64,000 bases of DNA, from positions 57,340 through 121,339 of the forward strand of contig NZ_FOET01000018.1 of NCBI RefSeq assembly GCF_900110735.1. The letters are read 5' to 3'. Shown here piece after piece: positions 1-7,966 of this stretch (within the stretch, counting starts at the first letter, position 1; each line of letters starts with the position of its first letter). The translations under genes and the position numbers were made by a program. A model generated the notes under the pieces. It saw nothing but the letters and a program-made list of their open reading frames with translations, did not search any database and was not told the origin of the DNA. The stretch is from Streptomyces radiopugnans. Its GTDB lineage: Bacteria; Actinomycetota; Actinomycetes; Streptomycetales; Streptomycetaceae.

Positions 1-460
1 CGCGCTGGAGCGCGCACTGCTGACCGGCGCCGGACTGCTCGCCTCCGAGCAGCTCGGCATCGCCGAGTGGTGCCTGACCGCCACCGTCGCCCATCTGAAG
101 GACCGGCGGCAGTTCGGGCGGCAGCTCGGCTCGTTCCAGGCACTCAAGCACCGGCTGGCCGACCTCTGGCTGGAGGTGGTGGGCGCGCGGGCCGCCGCCC
201 GGTACGCCGCCGACACCCTCGCGACCGGCGATCCGGACGCCCCCGTGGCCGTCGCGGTGGCCGCCTCCCACTGCGGGGAGCTGGCGGTACGGGCGGCCGA
301 GGAGTGCGTCCAGCTCCACGGCGGCATCGGCATGACCTGGGAGCACCCGGCGCACCTGTACCTCAAGCGCGCCAAGGCCGACCAGATCGCGCTGGGCACC
401 CCCGACCGCCACCGCGCCGCGCTCGCCGCGCTGGTGGACCTGCCGGCGCCGGTGGGCTGA
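1..460 (+). CDS. acyl-CoA dehydrogenase, C-terminal part (5' end outside window)
   Basis: This is the last ~152 residues of a flavin acyl-CoA dehydrogenase, which oxidises acyl-CoA to 2-enoyl-CoA. The frame is open from base 2. The visible part is the C-terminal four-helix domain: DRRQFGRQLGSFQALKHR is the usual helix that packs on FAD, and CVQLHGGIGMTWEHPAHLYLKR is the family's closing segment. It ends at TGA 458-460 and a strong hairpin follows. The substrate cannot be told from this fragment. It fits the other acyl-CoA catabolism genes further right, but no operon partner is visible. Confidence 0.9.
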   Translation, partial: ALERALLTGAGLLASEQLGIAEWCLTATVAHLKDRRQFGRQLGSFQALKHRLADLWLEVVGARAAARYAADTLATGDPDAPVAVAVAASHCGELAVRAAEECVQLHGGIGMTWEHPAHLYLKRAKADQIALGTPDRHRAALAALVDLPAPVG

Positions 461-495
461 GACCGGCCGCGACGGGCCTACGGGCGCGACTGCCA

Positions 496-536
496 CGAGG
501 GAGGCCGGGGGCGCGGGGGGCTCCCGGCCTCCCTCG
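496..536. terminator. hairpin terminator after acyl-CoA dehydrogenase
   Basis: Perfect 14-bp arms CGAGGGAGGCCGGG (496-509) and CCCGGCCTCCCTCG (523-536) with a 13-nt loop, just downstream of the dehydrogenase stop. There is no U-tract, as is common in Streptomyces. Confidence 0.6.
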
Positions 537-730
537 CGGCCTTCCGCGTGCTTCGGCCGCCTCCGGCGGGCCGAGCGCCGCGAAGGAGGTCCGGGTCCCC
601 CGAACGGGCCCCGGCCACCGGAACGCCGGCCGTGCCGGCGGTTCCGGACGCGACGGCCGGCCGGGCTCGGCCCGGCGGGAGGCGGCGGCCCGCTTCCCGG
701 GGCGTGGACGGTTCCGTAGGGTGTGCGGAC

Positions 731-1288
731 GTGACGCCGTATGAACGCTGGTCCCTGGCCGCCTCGTTCGGAACCCTCCTCGTCAGCGTCCTCGCCTTCG
801 GTGGTCTCGCCTGGCAGTTGCTGATGCTGTCCCGCACCACCAGGCTCGACCACGACCGGCGCCGCAAGCAGGCGACGATGGAGTACCTCACCGCCACGAT
901 GGACCGGCGCAGGCAGTTGCGTGAGGAGGGGATACCGGACGAGCGGGACCAGCGGGCCGTGTCGCGGCTGATCGCCCGCGCGACGGCGGGGGACGAAGCG
1001 GCGGCGGGACTGATCGCCGCGTATCTGACGACGTACAACTCCCTGGGTGTGGGCGCCCGTTCGGACGCCTTCGACCTGCAGGTCATCGACCAGGCGTGGG
1101 GCGGCTCGATCATCGCCACCTGGGAGGGCTACCTGCCGTGGATCGAGGGCCGGCGGCAGGTCCGGGGCGAACCACGGCTCTACGAGGACCTGGAGTGGCT
1201 CGCGGTGCACATGACCCCGCGGCGCATAGCCGTCCCCCGCCGCGCCGAGGGCGATCCGCCCCTGCGCGGGGAGCCGGTACCCGGCTGA
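731..1288 (+). CDS. small membrane-anchored protein, DUF4760-like
   Basis: 185 residues from GTG 731. One N-terminal transmembrane helix (about residues 8-32, FGTLLVSVLAFGGLAWQLL) is followed by a charged cytoplasmic domain beginning LDHDRRRKQATMEYL, the pattern of DUF4760-type proteins, whose function is unknown. The start is chosen because a TAGGGT -10 element (717-722) sits 8 nt upstream and there is no Shine-Dalgarno, suggesting a leaderless message. The open frame extends upstream but that part reads as non-coding GC-rich sequence overlapping the terminator. The family call is tentative. Confidence 0.65.
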   Translation: MTPYERWSLAASFGTLLVSVLAFGGLAWQLLMLSRTTRLDHDRRRKQATMEYLTATMDRRRQLREEGIPDERDQRAVSRLIARATAGDEAAAGLIAAYLTTYNSLGVGARSDAFDLQVIDQAWGGSIIATWEGYLPWIEGRRQVRGEPRLYEDLEWLAVHMTPRRIAVPRRAEGDPPLRGEPVPG

Positions 1289-1317
1289 GACACCCGTGCC
1301 CCGGCCCGTCGGCGGCC

Positions 1318-1884
1318 CTACGCCCCGCCGGCCGGGGCCGGCCCGGGCGTCCGGTCGGTGAAGCCGTGGTCGCAGGGCGCGGCCGGACGCTGGGCGAGCC
1401 AGCCCGAGACCCGGGGACCGCCGCTGACCGCGCGCCCCTCGCGGACCGTGCGGACGTGGTGGAAGCCCTGCCCGAGGTAGTAGCGCTGCAGGGCCTCGTT
1501 CGCCGTCCACGCGTCGAGCCTCACCCACCTGGCCCCCGCCCGGTGGGCGCGGTCTCCCGCCCAGTCGAGCAGCCGACCGCCGAGATTCCGCCCGGCGTGG
1601 GTGCGCGCCACGGTGAGCTTGGCGACGAAGAGGGAGGGTTCGCGGAGCTCCTCGTCCGTCCAGAGCCCTTCCCCCGCCTCGCGGGTGAGGGTGATGGTCG
1701 CGGCGGTCGTTCGCCCGTCGCGGACCAGGAACACGGCCCCTTCCTCAACGGCGGCCAGCAGCCGTTCCGCCGGATACGGGCGGCTCCACTGGTCGGTGCC
1801 CAGCCTCCGCAGCCAGGCCGCCGCCTCCTCGCGGAAGGCGAGCAGCAGCGGCAGGTCGCCGGGCAGGGCGGGGGTGATGATCAC
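1318..1884 (-). CDS. GNAT family N-acetyltransferase
   Basis: 188 residues from GTG 1884 (VIITPALPGDLPLLLAFREE). It has the GNAT fold: residues ~75-85 form the beta-strand pair, and LTVARTHAGRNLGGRLLDWA contains the acetyl-CoA pyrophosphate loop (R-x-x-G-G-R). EALQRYYLGQGFHHVRTV is the closing beta-alpha-beta that covers the substrate. GNATs move acetyl from acetyl-CoA to an amine; the acceptor is unknown. It is monocistronic and divergent from the NUDIX gene. The frame stays open for a long way upstream, antisense to the next genes, but nothing there looks like protein. Confidence 0.8.
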   Translation of the reverse strand: MIITPALPGDLPLLLAFREEAAAWLRRLGTDQWSRPYPAERLLAAVEEGAVFLVRDGRTTAATITLTREAGEGLWTDEELREPSLFVAKLTVARTHAGRNLGGRLLDWAGDRAHRAGARWVRLDAWTANEALQRYYLGQGFHHVRTVREGRAVSGGPRVSGWLAQRPAAPCDHGFTDRTPGPAPAGGA

Positions 1885-2070
1885 GGGGGCTCGTCTCCGG
1901 TGCGGTGTCCCGGGCCTCCGCCGGGGTGCTTCGGGCGGGACGGGCGGGTGTCCGGGAAGGCGTCCGGGCGGATGCGGCACGGCGACCAGCCTCCCCGCTC
2001 CCGGGGCCGGTGGGCAAGGCGTACCCGCCGGGGGCGACGGTGCCGGAGGGCGGTGCGATGATCGCGCACC

Positions 2071-2592
2071 ATGAGGAGCCTGCGGAACAGAAGACGGCAC
2101 AGGGAGATCGTCGACGTCCACCTCGTCCTGCGGCGCGGTGAGGAGGTGCTGCTCGCGCGCCGGGCGGGCACCGGTTACGCGGACGGCCTGCTGAACGTGC
2201 CGTCCGGTCACGCCGAGGACGGCGAGGACGTGCGGGAGGCGGTGATCCGGGAGGCGTACGAGGAGGTCGGGCTGCGTCTCGCGCCCGAGGAGCTGAAGGT
2301 CGCCCTCGTGGTGCAGCACTGCTCCCCGACCGGGGATCCCCGGATGGGGTGGTTCTTCGAGGCGTGGGCTGGGGAAGGGCGCGAGCCGGTCAACGCGGAG
2401 CCGGACAAGTGCTCGGAGCTGGTCTGGTTCCCGCTGGAGGCGCTGCCCGGCGACATGGTGGCCTACTGCCGGGCCGCGCTGGAGGCGTATAGGGCGGGCC
2501 ACCGCTTCGCACTCCACTGGCACCGGCCCGGGGACTCCATCGCCTACGACCCGGCCGCCCCCGGCCGGGTCGTGGTGCTTCCGGCCACCTGA
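2071..2592 (+). CDS. NUDIX hydrolase
   Basis: 173 residues. The NUDIX box is complete, from GHAEDGEDVREAV through REAYEEVGL near residues 48-70, giving the Mg2+-binding E-E pair that cleaves nucleoside-diphosphate-X bonds. The basic start MRSLRNRRRHREIV is followed directly by the core beta-strand VDVHLVLRRGEEVLLARR. The C-terminal HWHRPGDSIAYDP is typical of a Streptomyces NUDIX subfamily with unassigned substrate. It is convergent with the dioxygenase gene that ends at 2610. An alternative start at 2058 is in another frame. Confidence 0.85.
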   Translation: MRSLRNRRRHREIVDVHLVLRRGEEVLLARRAGTGYADGLLNVPSGHAEDGEDVREAVIREAYEEVGLRLAPEELKVALVVQHCSPTGDPRMGWFFEAWAGEGREPVNAEPDKCSELVWFPLEALPGDMVAYCRAALEAYRAGHRFALHWHRPGDSIAYDPAAPGRVVVLPAT

Positions 2593-2609
2593 GGGCCGGG
2601 CGCGCCGGC

Positions 2610-3422
2610 TCAGCCGAACTGCACCGAGCGCTTGGCCAGCCCGCCCCAGAAGCCGTCGACGACCGTGCGCTGGGAGCCCAGATCGGCCTCGCCCGCCCCG
2701 AGGGAGACGAACAGCGGCGCGAAGTGGTCGGTGCGCGGGTGGGCGATCCGGCCCGCCGGAGCCCGGTGCTCGAAGTCGAGCAGGGCGTCGAGGTCCGCCC
2801 TCTCCAGGGCCTCGCCACCCCAGGCGTCGAACTCCTTCGACCAGGACGGGGCCTCGTCGGGCCCGGCGCCCCACATCAGACCGCGCAGGTTGTGGGTGAA
2901 GAAGCCGCTGCCGATGATCAGCACGCCCTCGTCGCGCAGCGGGGCCAGCCTGCGGCCCAGCCGCAGCAGCTCCCCGGGGTCGAGGGTGGGCATCGAGAGC
3001 TGGAGCACGGGGACGTCGGCGCCGGGGTACATCTCGGCCAGCGGCACGTACGCGCCGTGGTCCAGGCCCCGGTCCGGCGCCTCGTGCACCGGGGTGCCCG
3101 GCCCGGCGAGCAGGGCCCGCACCTTCGCGGCCAGGGCGGGGGCGCCCGGGGCCGGATAGGCGACGCGGTAGTAGTGCTCGGGGAAGCCGTGGAAGTCGTA
3201 CACCAGCGGGACGGTCCGGGTGGCGCCCAGCGTCACCGGCGCGGACTCCCAGTGGGCGGAGACGATCAGCACGGCCTCCGGCCGCGGCAGCCGCGCGGAC
3301 CAGTCCGCGAGCTGCGCGGTCCACAGGGCGTCGTCGGCCAGGGGCGGGGCGCCGTGGCTGAGGTAGAGCACGGGCATGCGGTCCGCCGCGGGGCGCGGGG
3401 CCGGAGGGACGGTTGCGGTCAT
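2610..3422 (-). CDS. class III extradiol ring-cleavage dioxygenase (DODA/YgiD type)
   Basis: 270 residues from ATG 3422. LYLSHGAPPL supplies the first metal His, LIVSAHWES the second, DHGAYVPL the catalytic His and IIGSGFFTHNL a further active-site segment, as in LigB-like/YgiD DOPA or catechol dioxygenases that open aromatic rings with Fe2+ or Zn2+. Length is normal for the family. It lies just downstream of the DoxX gene on the same strand, divergent from a MarR regulator. This dioxygenase-DoxX-MarR arrangement is common in actinobacteria and points to aromatic or quinone detoxification. The actual substrate is not known. Confidence 0.88.
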   Translation of the reverse strand: MTATVPPAPRPAADRMPVLYLSHGAPPLADDALWTAQLADWSARLPRPEAVLIVSAHWESAPVTLGATRTVPLVYDFHGFPEHYYRVAYPAPGAPALAAKVRALLAGPGTPVHEAPDRGLDHGAYVPLAEMYPGADVPVLQLSMPTLDPGELLRLGRRLAPLRDEGVLIIGSGFFTHNLRGLMWGAGPDEAPSWSKEFDAWGGEALERADLDALLDFEHRAPAGRIAHPRTDHFAPLFVSLGAGEADLGSQRTVVDGFWGGLAKRSVQFG

Positions 3423-3505
3423 GGCGGTGCCTTCCGTTTCTTCTGCGTCTCCGCCTCCCGGGCTCGTGCGGAAGCGCGTACCGGGGAGCCCGGGAGAGGG
3501 GTGGA

Positions 3506-4063
<558 letters not shown>

Positions 4064-4092
4064 GGGTGCTCTCCTGCTCTGCCGTTCCATTG

Positions 4093-4148
4093 GTTCAAAT
4101 TCGAATCACTTGCTCATGGCGAGCGTACAGCCCGGTTCGAATTTGAAC
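4093..4148. promoter_or_regulatory. divergent doxX/marR promoter region with two inverted MarR-type operators
   Basis: GTTCAAATTCGAA (4093-4105) and its exact reverse complement TTCGAATTTGAAC (4136-4148) face each other 30 bp apart, and each half is itself a near-palindrome. The right copy lies between TACGAT (4156-4161, a likely -10 for marR) and a leftward promoter with -10 TACGCT (complement of 4122-4127) and -35 TTGTTC (complement of 4145-4150), spaced 17 bp. A MarR dimer on each site would shut both genes. Confidence 0.7.
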
Positions 4149-4167
4149 AACCGCGTACGATGGGGGC

Positions 4168-4623
4168 ATGAACGAGCCCCGATGGCTGGACGAGCTGGAG
4201 ATGGCGGCCTGGCAGGGCTTCCTCGAGGCCGGCAACCGCGTCGCCCGACGGCTGGAGCAGCAGCTCAAGGACGAGGCGGGCCTGTCCCACCCGCAGTACG
4301 AGATCCTGGTCCACCTCGCAGATGCCCCCGGCGGCGAGATCCGCATGACCGAGCTGGCCGAACGGCTGATCACATCCAAGAGCGGCCTGACCTACCAGGT
4401 CGGCCAGTTGGAGAGGCGCGGTCTGGTACGGCGCCGCGCCTGCCCCACCGACGTCCGCGGCGTCTTCGCCGTTCTCACCGAGGAGGGGCGCGAACTGCTG
4501 CGCGGCGCGGCCCCCGGTCATGTGGCGGCGGTGCGCGAGGTGCTCATCGACGTCCTGGACCGCGAGGAACTCGCCGTCCTGGCGCGGGCGCTGGGCGAGG
4601 TCGGCCGGCGGCTGCGTGACTGA
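4168..4623 (+). CDS. MarR family transcriptional regulator
   Basis: 151 residues with a winged helix in the middle: HPQYEILVHLADAPGGEIRMTELAERLITSKSGLTYQVGQLERRGLVRR covers helices 3-4 (recognition helix near SKSGLTYQVGQLE) and the wing begins at RRACPTDVRGVFAVLTEEG. Flanking helices give the dimer. MarR proteins usually repress a divergent neighbour until a phenolic or oxidant ligand binds, so the DoxX-dioxygenase unit is the natural target, together with its own promoter. TACGAT lies 6 nt upstream of ATG, so the message is probably leaderless. It is followed by a strong hairpin. Confidence 0.9.
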   Translation: MNEPRWLDELEMAAWQGFLEAGNRVARRLEQQLKDEAGLSHPQYEILVHLADAPGGEIRMTELAERLITSKSGLTYQVGQLERRGLVRRRACPTDVRGVFAVLTEEGRELLRGAAPGHVAAVREVLIDVLDREELAVLARALGEVGRRLRD

Positions 4624-4644
4624 GCGGACGGCGGGCGGAACGCC

Positions 4645-4682
4645 GTGCGGGCCCCGCCGCCGTACGGCGACGGGGCCCGCAC
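4645..4682. terminator. bidirectional hairpin between marR and the secreted-protein gene
   Basis: 12-bp perfect arms GTGCGGGCCCCG (4645-4656) and CGGGGCCCGCAC (4671-4682), with extra pairing inside the loop, between two convergent genes. Confidence 0.6.
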
Positions 4683-4700
4683 CGGCGGCGCCCGGCCCGG

Positions 4701-5342
4701 TCAGCGGTACAGCTTGTCCACCGCCGTACGCGTCGTCTCCCTGAAATCCTTCACCGGAGCGTGCTCGAAGGTGCCCATCTGGCCCCAGGCGACGACCGTG
4801 ACCGTGCGCCCGTCGCGCCCCACGCCGAACAGGTGGATCCCGTACTCGGACTCCGGCGGAGCGGTGTGGACGCCGTAGACGTGGGCGCCCTCCTCCACGT
4901 CGACGCGGCCGTAGTCCTTCCACCGGGCGGACGCCCCCGGGTACCGCTCCCGGAAGTCCGCCGCGCAGTCGCGCACCGACGCCTCGGCCTCGGCGGCCAG
5001 CCTGCGGGCCGCGCCGACGCCGGCGGTACGCACCGCGACCTGTACGGCCCCGGTGTCGTACTCCGTGTGGAACTGCCGGTGCCAGGCGCCCTTGGCGGGC
5101 AGCGCCTCCTCCAGGCAGAAGACCGGGAACTCCGGGAGCCCCCGGGCGACCTCGCCCTCGTACCAGGGCGAGAACGGGTGCGGCGGAAGCTCCCGGGCGG
5201 AGAGGAACCCCGGTGCGGTGCTCCGCTCCGGGGCGGCCTGGGCCGTGCCGGCGGTGGTCAGTGCGGTCAGTGCGGTCAGTGCGGTGGCGACCGCCACCGC
5301 CGCGGTGGTGGCGGTACGGCGGTGCCGTGTGCGGATGGTCAT
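4701..5342 (-). CDS. secreted protein of unknown function
   Basis: 213 residues from ATG 5342, with AGGGGGA as ribosome site. The N terminus is a signal peptide: basic RTRHRR, hydrophobic TTAAVAVATALTALTALT, then an AQA-A cleavage site near residue 36. The mature part has single Cys residues (VFCLEEALP, VRDCAADF) that could form one disulfide, and ends TVVAWGQMGTFEHAPVKDF. The family is not recognised; it resembles other small Streptomyces exported proteins. A 9-bp unit repeated three times (near 5256-5282) encodes the LTA-LTA stretch of the signal peptide and may vary by slippage. Monocistronic. Confidence 0.7.
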   Translation of the reverse strand: MTIRTRHRRTATTAAVAVATALTALTALTTAGTAQAAPERSTAPGFLSARELPPHPFSPWYEGEVARGLPEFPVFCLEEALPAKGAWHRQFHTEYDTGAVQVAVRTAGVGAARRLAAEAEASVRDCAADFRERYPGASARWKDYGRVDVEEGAHVYGVHTAPPESEYGIHLFGVGRDGRTVTVVAWGQMGTFEHAPVKDFRETTRTAVDKLYR

Positions 5343-5521
5343 GCGGGTCCCCCTGTTTCGTCGGGCCGGCGGTTCGTCACCGTGAGCCTGCGCCGCCCTG
5401 TCACACGGTGGCAACAGATACCGCGGAAAGCGGGACGCGGGAACGTTCGCGCCTAGGCTGACCAGTGGAAACGCGCGCGCCTGGAACGCGCTCCCGGAAC
5501 GGCGCAGACGAGGGGGATGCC

Positions 5522-6889
5522 ATGGGGGCCGCACGGGGGACGGAGGAGTTCGCCTCCTTCCTGAGGGAGCTGAAGGAGCGGTCGGGGCACAGCTACGGCA
5601 CGCTGGCGCGCCGGCTGCACACCAGCACCTCCACACTGCACCGGTACTGCAACGGCCGGACGGTACCGGCGCAGTACGCACCGGTGGAACGGCTGGCGAG
5701 ACTGTGCGGCGCGACTCCGGAGGAACTGCTGGAGCTGCACCGGCGGTGGATGCGGGCCGACGCGCTGCGCGGAAGGGAACCGGAGCGGCCGGGCCCGGCG
5801 GCGGAGCCCGCTTCCGAAGCCTGCTTCGAGCCCGAGCCCGAGCCCGAGCCCGAACCCGAATCCGGGCCCGAGCGCGAACTCGAGCACGCGTCGTCCGCGG
5901 CCGCCGTCCCCCGGCGGAGCCGGGTGCCACCGCGGCCGCTGCCCGCCGTGATCGCCGTACTCGCGGCGCTCCTGGTCGCAGCGGTCGCCGCCGCGACGTA
6001 CGCCCTCCCCGACCGCGCCGCCCCGCAGCGCCGCACCGCGGGCGGGCCCACCGCTCCCGTACCAGGGGCCAGCGGCGGCTCCGGCGCCTCACCGTCCTCT
6101 TCCGAGCCCTCTTCCGCGTCCCCTTCCGCCCCGCCCTCCTCCCTGTCCCCGGCCGGGGCCGACGGGCACACCGGGGGCGGCGCGAGGCCGGGCCGCACCC
6201 CGCGGACGGCCCCCTCCCGGCTGCCGGACGGCGGCGACCGGGAACGCGGGCGCGGCGGTGCGCCGGGAGCGGCCCCGCTGAGCTGGACGGTCCGCTCCCA
6301 TGTGTGGCGCCACGGCTGCGACCACCGCTACCTGATCGACCTGCCGCCCTCCCGCGTCCCCCCGCCCCCGGTGGAGCAGGACGCGGCCGGCTGGGCCCGC
6401 TCGCTGGGCGCCGTGCACGGCGGCGAGACCATCGTGGAGGCCACCGTGTACGGCACCGGGGCGGCCCCCGTGGTGATCGAGGCCCTGCACGTCCGGGTGA
6501 CGGCCCGCCGTACGCCCCCTGCCCGGTCGGTCTTCGCGATGAACGACGGCTGCGGCGGGTCCCTCACCCCGGCCGCCTTCTCCGTCGACCTGGACGCCCC
6601 GCGCCCGCAGGCGAAGCCCGTGGACGGCTACGACGGCGAGGGCGGCCGGCCCCTGCCGGCCACCCGCCTGCCGTACCGCGTCACCGCCGACGACCCCCTC
6701 GCGCTGCGCGTGGAGGCGCGGACCGAGGGCTGCGACTGCGACTGGTACATCGAAGTGGAGTGGAGCGGCGGGGGCGGTGGGGGCACCCTCCGCATCGACG
6801 ACGGCGGCCGCCCCTTCCGCACCGGCGCGGTGAGGGGACGGCCGGAGTACCGCTGGGCGCTGGAGACCGGGACCTGGGAGCGGGGCTGA
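5522..6889 (+). CDS. membrane-anchored XRE (helix-turn-helix) regulator with extracytoplasmic domain
   Basis: 455 residues from ATG 5522, chosen because GAGGGGGA precedes it. Residues ~1-75 are an XRE HTH (YGTLARRLHTSTSTLHRYCNGR, then APVERLARLCGATPEELLELHRRW). A Pro/Glu stretch EPEPEPEPEPESGPERE follows, then one transmembrane helix (PLPAVIAVLAALLVAAVAAATYAL), a Ser/Pro-rich spacer and an extracellular beta-rich domain with paired Cys (HGCDHRYLIDLPP, NDGCGG, EGCDCDWYIEVEW). The layout suggests that an external signal is passed to a DNA-binding head; its target is unknown. A GTG at 5465 lies 5 nt after TAGGCT (5454-5459) and is an alternative leaderless start. Confidence 0.8.
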   Translation: MGAARGTEEFASFLRELKERSGHSYGTLARRLHTSTSTLHRYCNGRTVPAQYAPVERLARLCGATPEELLELHRRWMRADALRGREPERPGPAAEPASEACFEPEPEPEPEPESGPERELEHASSAAAVPRRSRVPPRPLPAVIAVLAALLVAAVAAATYALPDRAAPQRRTAGGPTAPVPGASGGSGASPSSSEPSSASPSAPPSSLSPAGADGHTGGGARPGRTPRTAPSRLPDGGDRERGRGGAPGAAPLSWTVRSHVWRHGCDHRYLIDLPPSRVPPPPVEQDAAGWARSLGAVHGGETIVEATVYGTGAAPVVIEALHVRVTARRTPPARSVFAMNDGCGGSLTPAAFSVDLDAPRPQAKPVDGYDGEGGRPLPATRLPYRVTADDPLALRVEARTEGCDCDWYIEVEWSGGGGGGTLRIDDGGRPFRTGAVRGRPEYRWALETGTWERG

Positions 6890-6964
6890 CACGCTGGTGC
6901 ACAATCGACGCACCCGCCGTACCCGCCCTACCCGTCGTCCCGACCCCGCCGCAGGAGAAGTGCC

Positions 6965-7345
6965 GTGCCCCTGAGACTCGCCGTCGACCCGGACGCCCCC
7001 ACCGCACCCTACGAGCAGGTGCGCGCCCAGATCGCCGAGCAGGCCCGCGGCGGCGGGCTGCCGGTCGGCCACCGCCTGCCCACCGTGCGCGGACTCGCCG
7101 AGGAACTGGGGCTGGCGGCGAACACGGTGGCCAAGGCCTACCGCGCGCTGGAGGCCGACGGGGTGATCGAGACCCGGGGCCGCCACGGCAGCTTCATCGC
7201 CGCCACCGGGGACACCGCCGCACGCGAGGCCGCGACGGCGGCGCGGGCGTACGCCCAGCGGGCGCGGCGCCTGGGCCTGGACCGGGCCGCCGCACTCGCC
7301 GCCGCCGAGGAGGCGATCGGCGCCGAGTACGGCCGGGAGGGCTGA
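6965..7345 (+). CDS. GntR family transcriptional regulator, YtrA type
   Basis: 126 residues from GTG 6965, AGGAGAA upstream. It has a GntR winged helix (PYEQVRAQIAEQARGGGLP, LPTVRGLAEELGLAANTVAKAYRALEADGVIETRGRHGSFI) followed only by a short helical tail, which is the YtrA subfamily. These usually control ABC transporters, but none adjoins here, so the target is probably elsewhere or the gene itself. It stops 4 nt before the end of the convergent NADAR gene. Confidence 0.88.
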   Translation: MPLRLAVDPDAPTAPYEQVRAQIAEQARGGGLPVGHRLPTVRGLAEELGLAANTVAKAYRALEADGVIETRGRHGSFIAATGDTAAREAATAARAYAQRARRLGLDRAAALAAAEEAIGAEYGREG

Positions 7346-7349
7346 CGCC

Positions 7350-7966
7350 TCAGCCCGCCACCAGCCGCTCCCGGGCCGCCATCAGGGCGAAGCCCAGCAG
7401 GTTGAGCCCGCGCCAGCGTGCCGGGTCGGACGCCCGCTCGTCGTCCGCGGCCAGCCCGATGCCCCAGATCCGGTCCAGCGGACTGGCCTCCACCAGCACT
7501 CGTCCCTCCGTGGCGAGGAGGAACGCCCGCAGTTCGCCGTGCTGCCCGAACTTGTGGAGACAGCCTCGACCACGATGCCGAAGCGGTGCCCGGCCCAGAC
7601 CTCCTCGCGGAAGCCCCGCACCGTGCGGCCCGCGGCCTTGGCCGCGCCCGGCTCCGCCGAGGCGAGAATCCGCTCCTCGGCCGCCGCGTCGCCGAACAGC
7701 CGCGCCTTGGCGGCCATCATCCAGTGCTCGGCGGTGGGATGGAGGACGCCGTCCACGGTGAACGGCGAGGGCCACCACCGGCTGAGGCACCACGGGCCGG
7801 GCGGGCCGTCGCGCCGTCCTCGGGGCGGGGTGTGCCCCCAGAAGTGGAGGTACTTGATCCGCTCCCCGCGCGCCTGCCGCCCGGCCAGTTCCGCCACCGG
7901 ATCGTCCACGCGCTCCTCGGGCGTCCTTCCGGGAGCGCTTCCGGGAACCCTTCCGGGAGGCGTCAC
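7350..7966 (-). pseudogene. NADAR (YbiA-like) protein gene with a frameshift
   Basis: The gene reads correctly from GTG 7966 through ERIKYLHFWGHTP, FTVDGVLHPTAEHWMMAAKA and WAGHRFGIVVEAV. It then changes frame near 7558-7562 and continues LHKFGQHGELRAFLLATEGRVLVEASPLDRIWGIGL to the stop at 7350. Adding one C within the run near 7560 restores a normal NADAR protein of ~205 residues. NADAR enzymes hydrolyse ADP-ribose linkages (riboflavin intermediates in YbiA, guanine ADP-ribosylation in others). GTG overlaps the stop of the AAA ATPase gene (GTGA), so translation is coupled. It is either a real pseudogene or a sequencing error. Confidence 0.8.

Noticed and set aside
5256..5285. 9-bp tandem repeats as a possible CRISPR or microsatellite locus
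   Set aside because: Only three units inside a signal peptide; no spacers and no cas genes.
7926..7959. Three CTTCCGGGA-like repeats
   Set aside because: They fall in the N-terminal coding part of the NADAR gene and code similar residues; no sign of a separate element.
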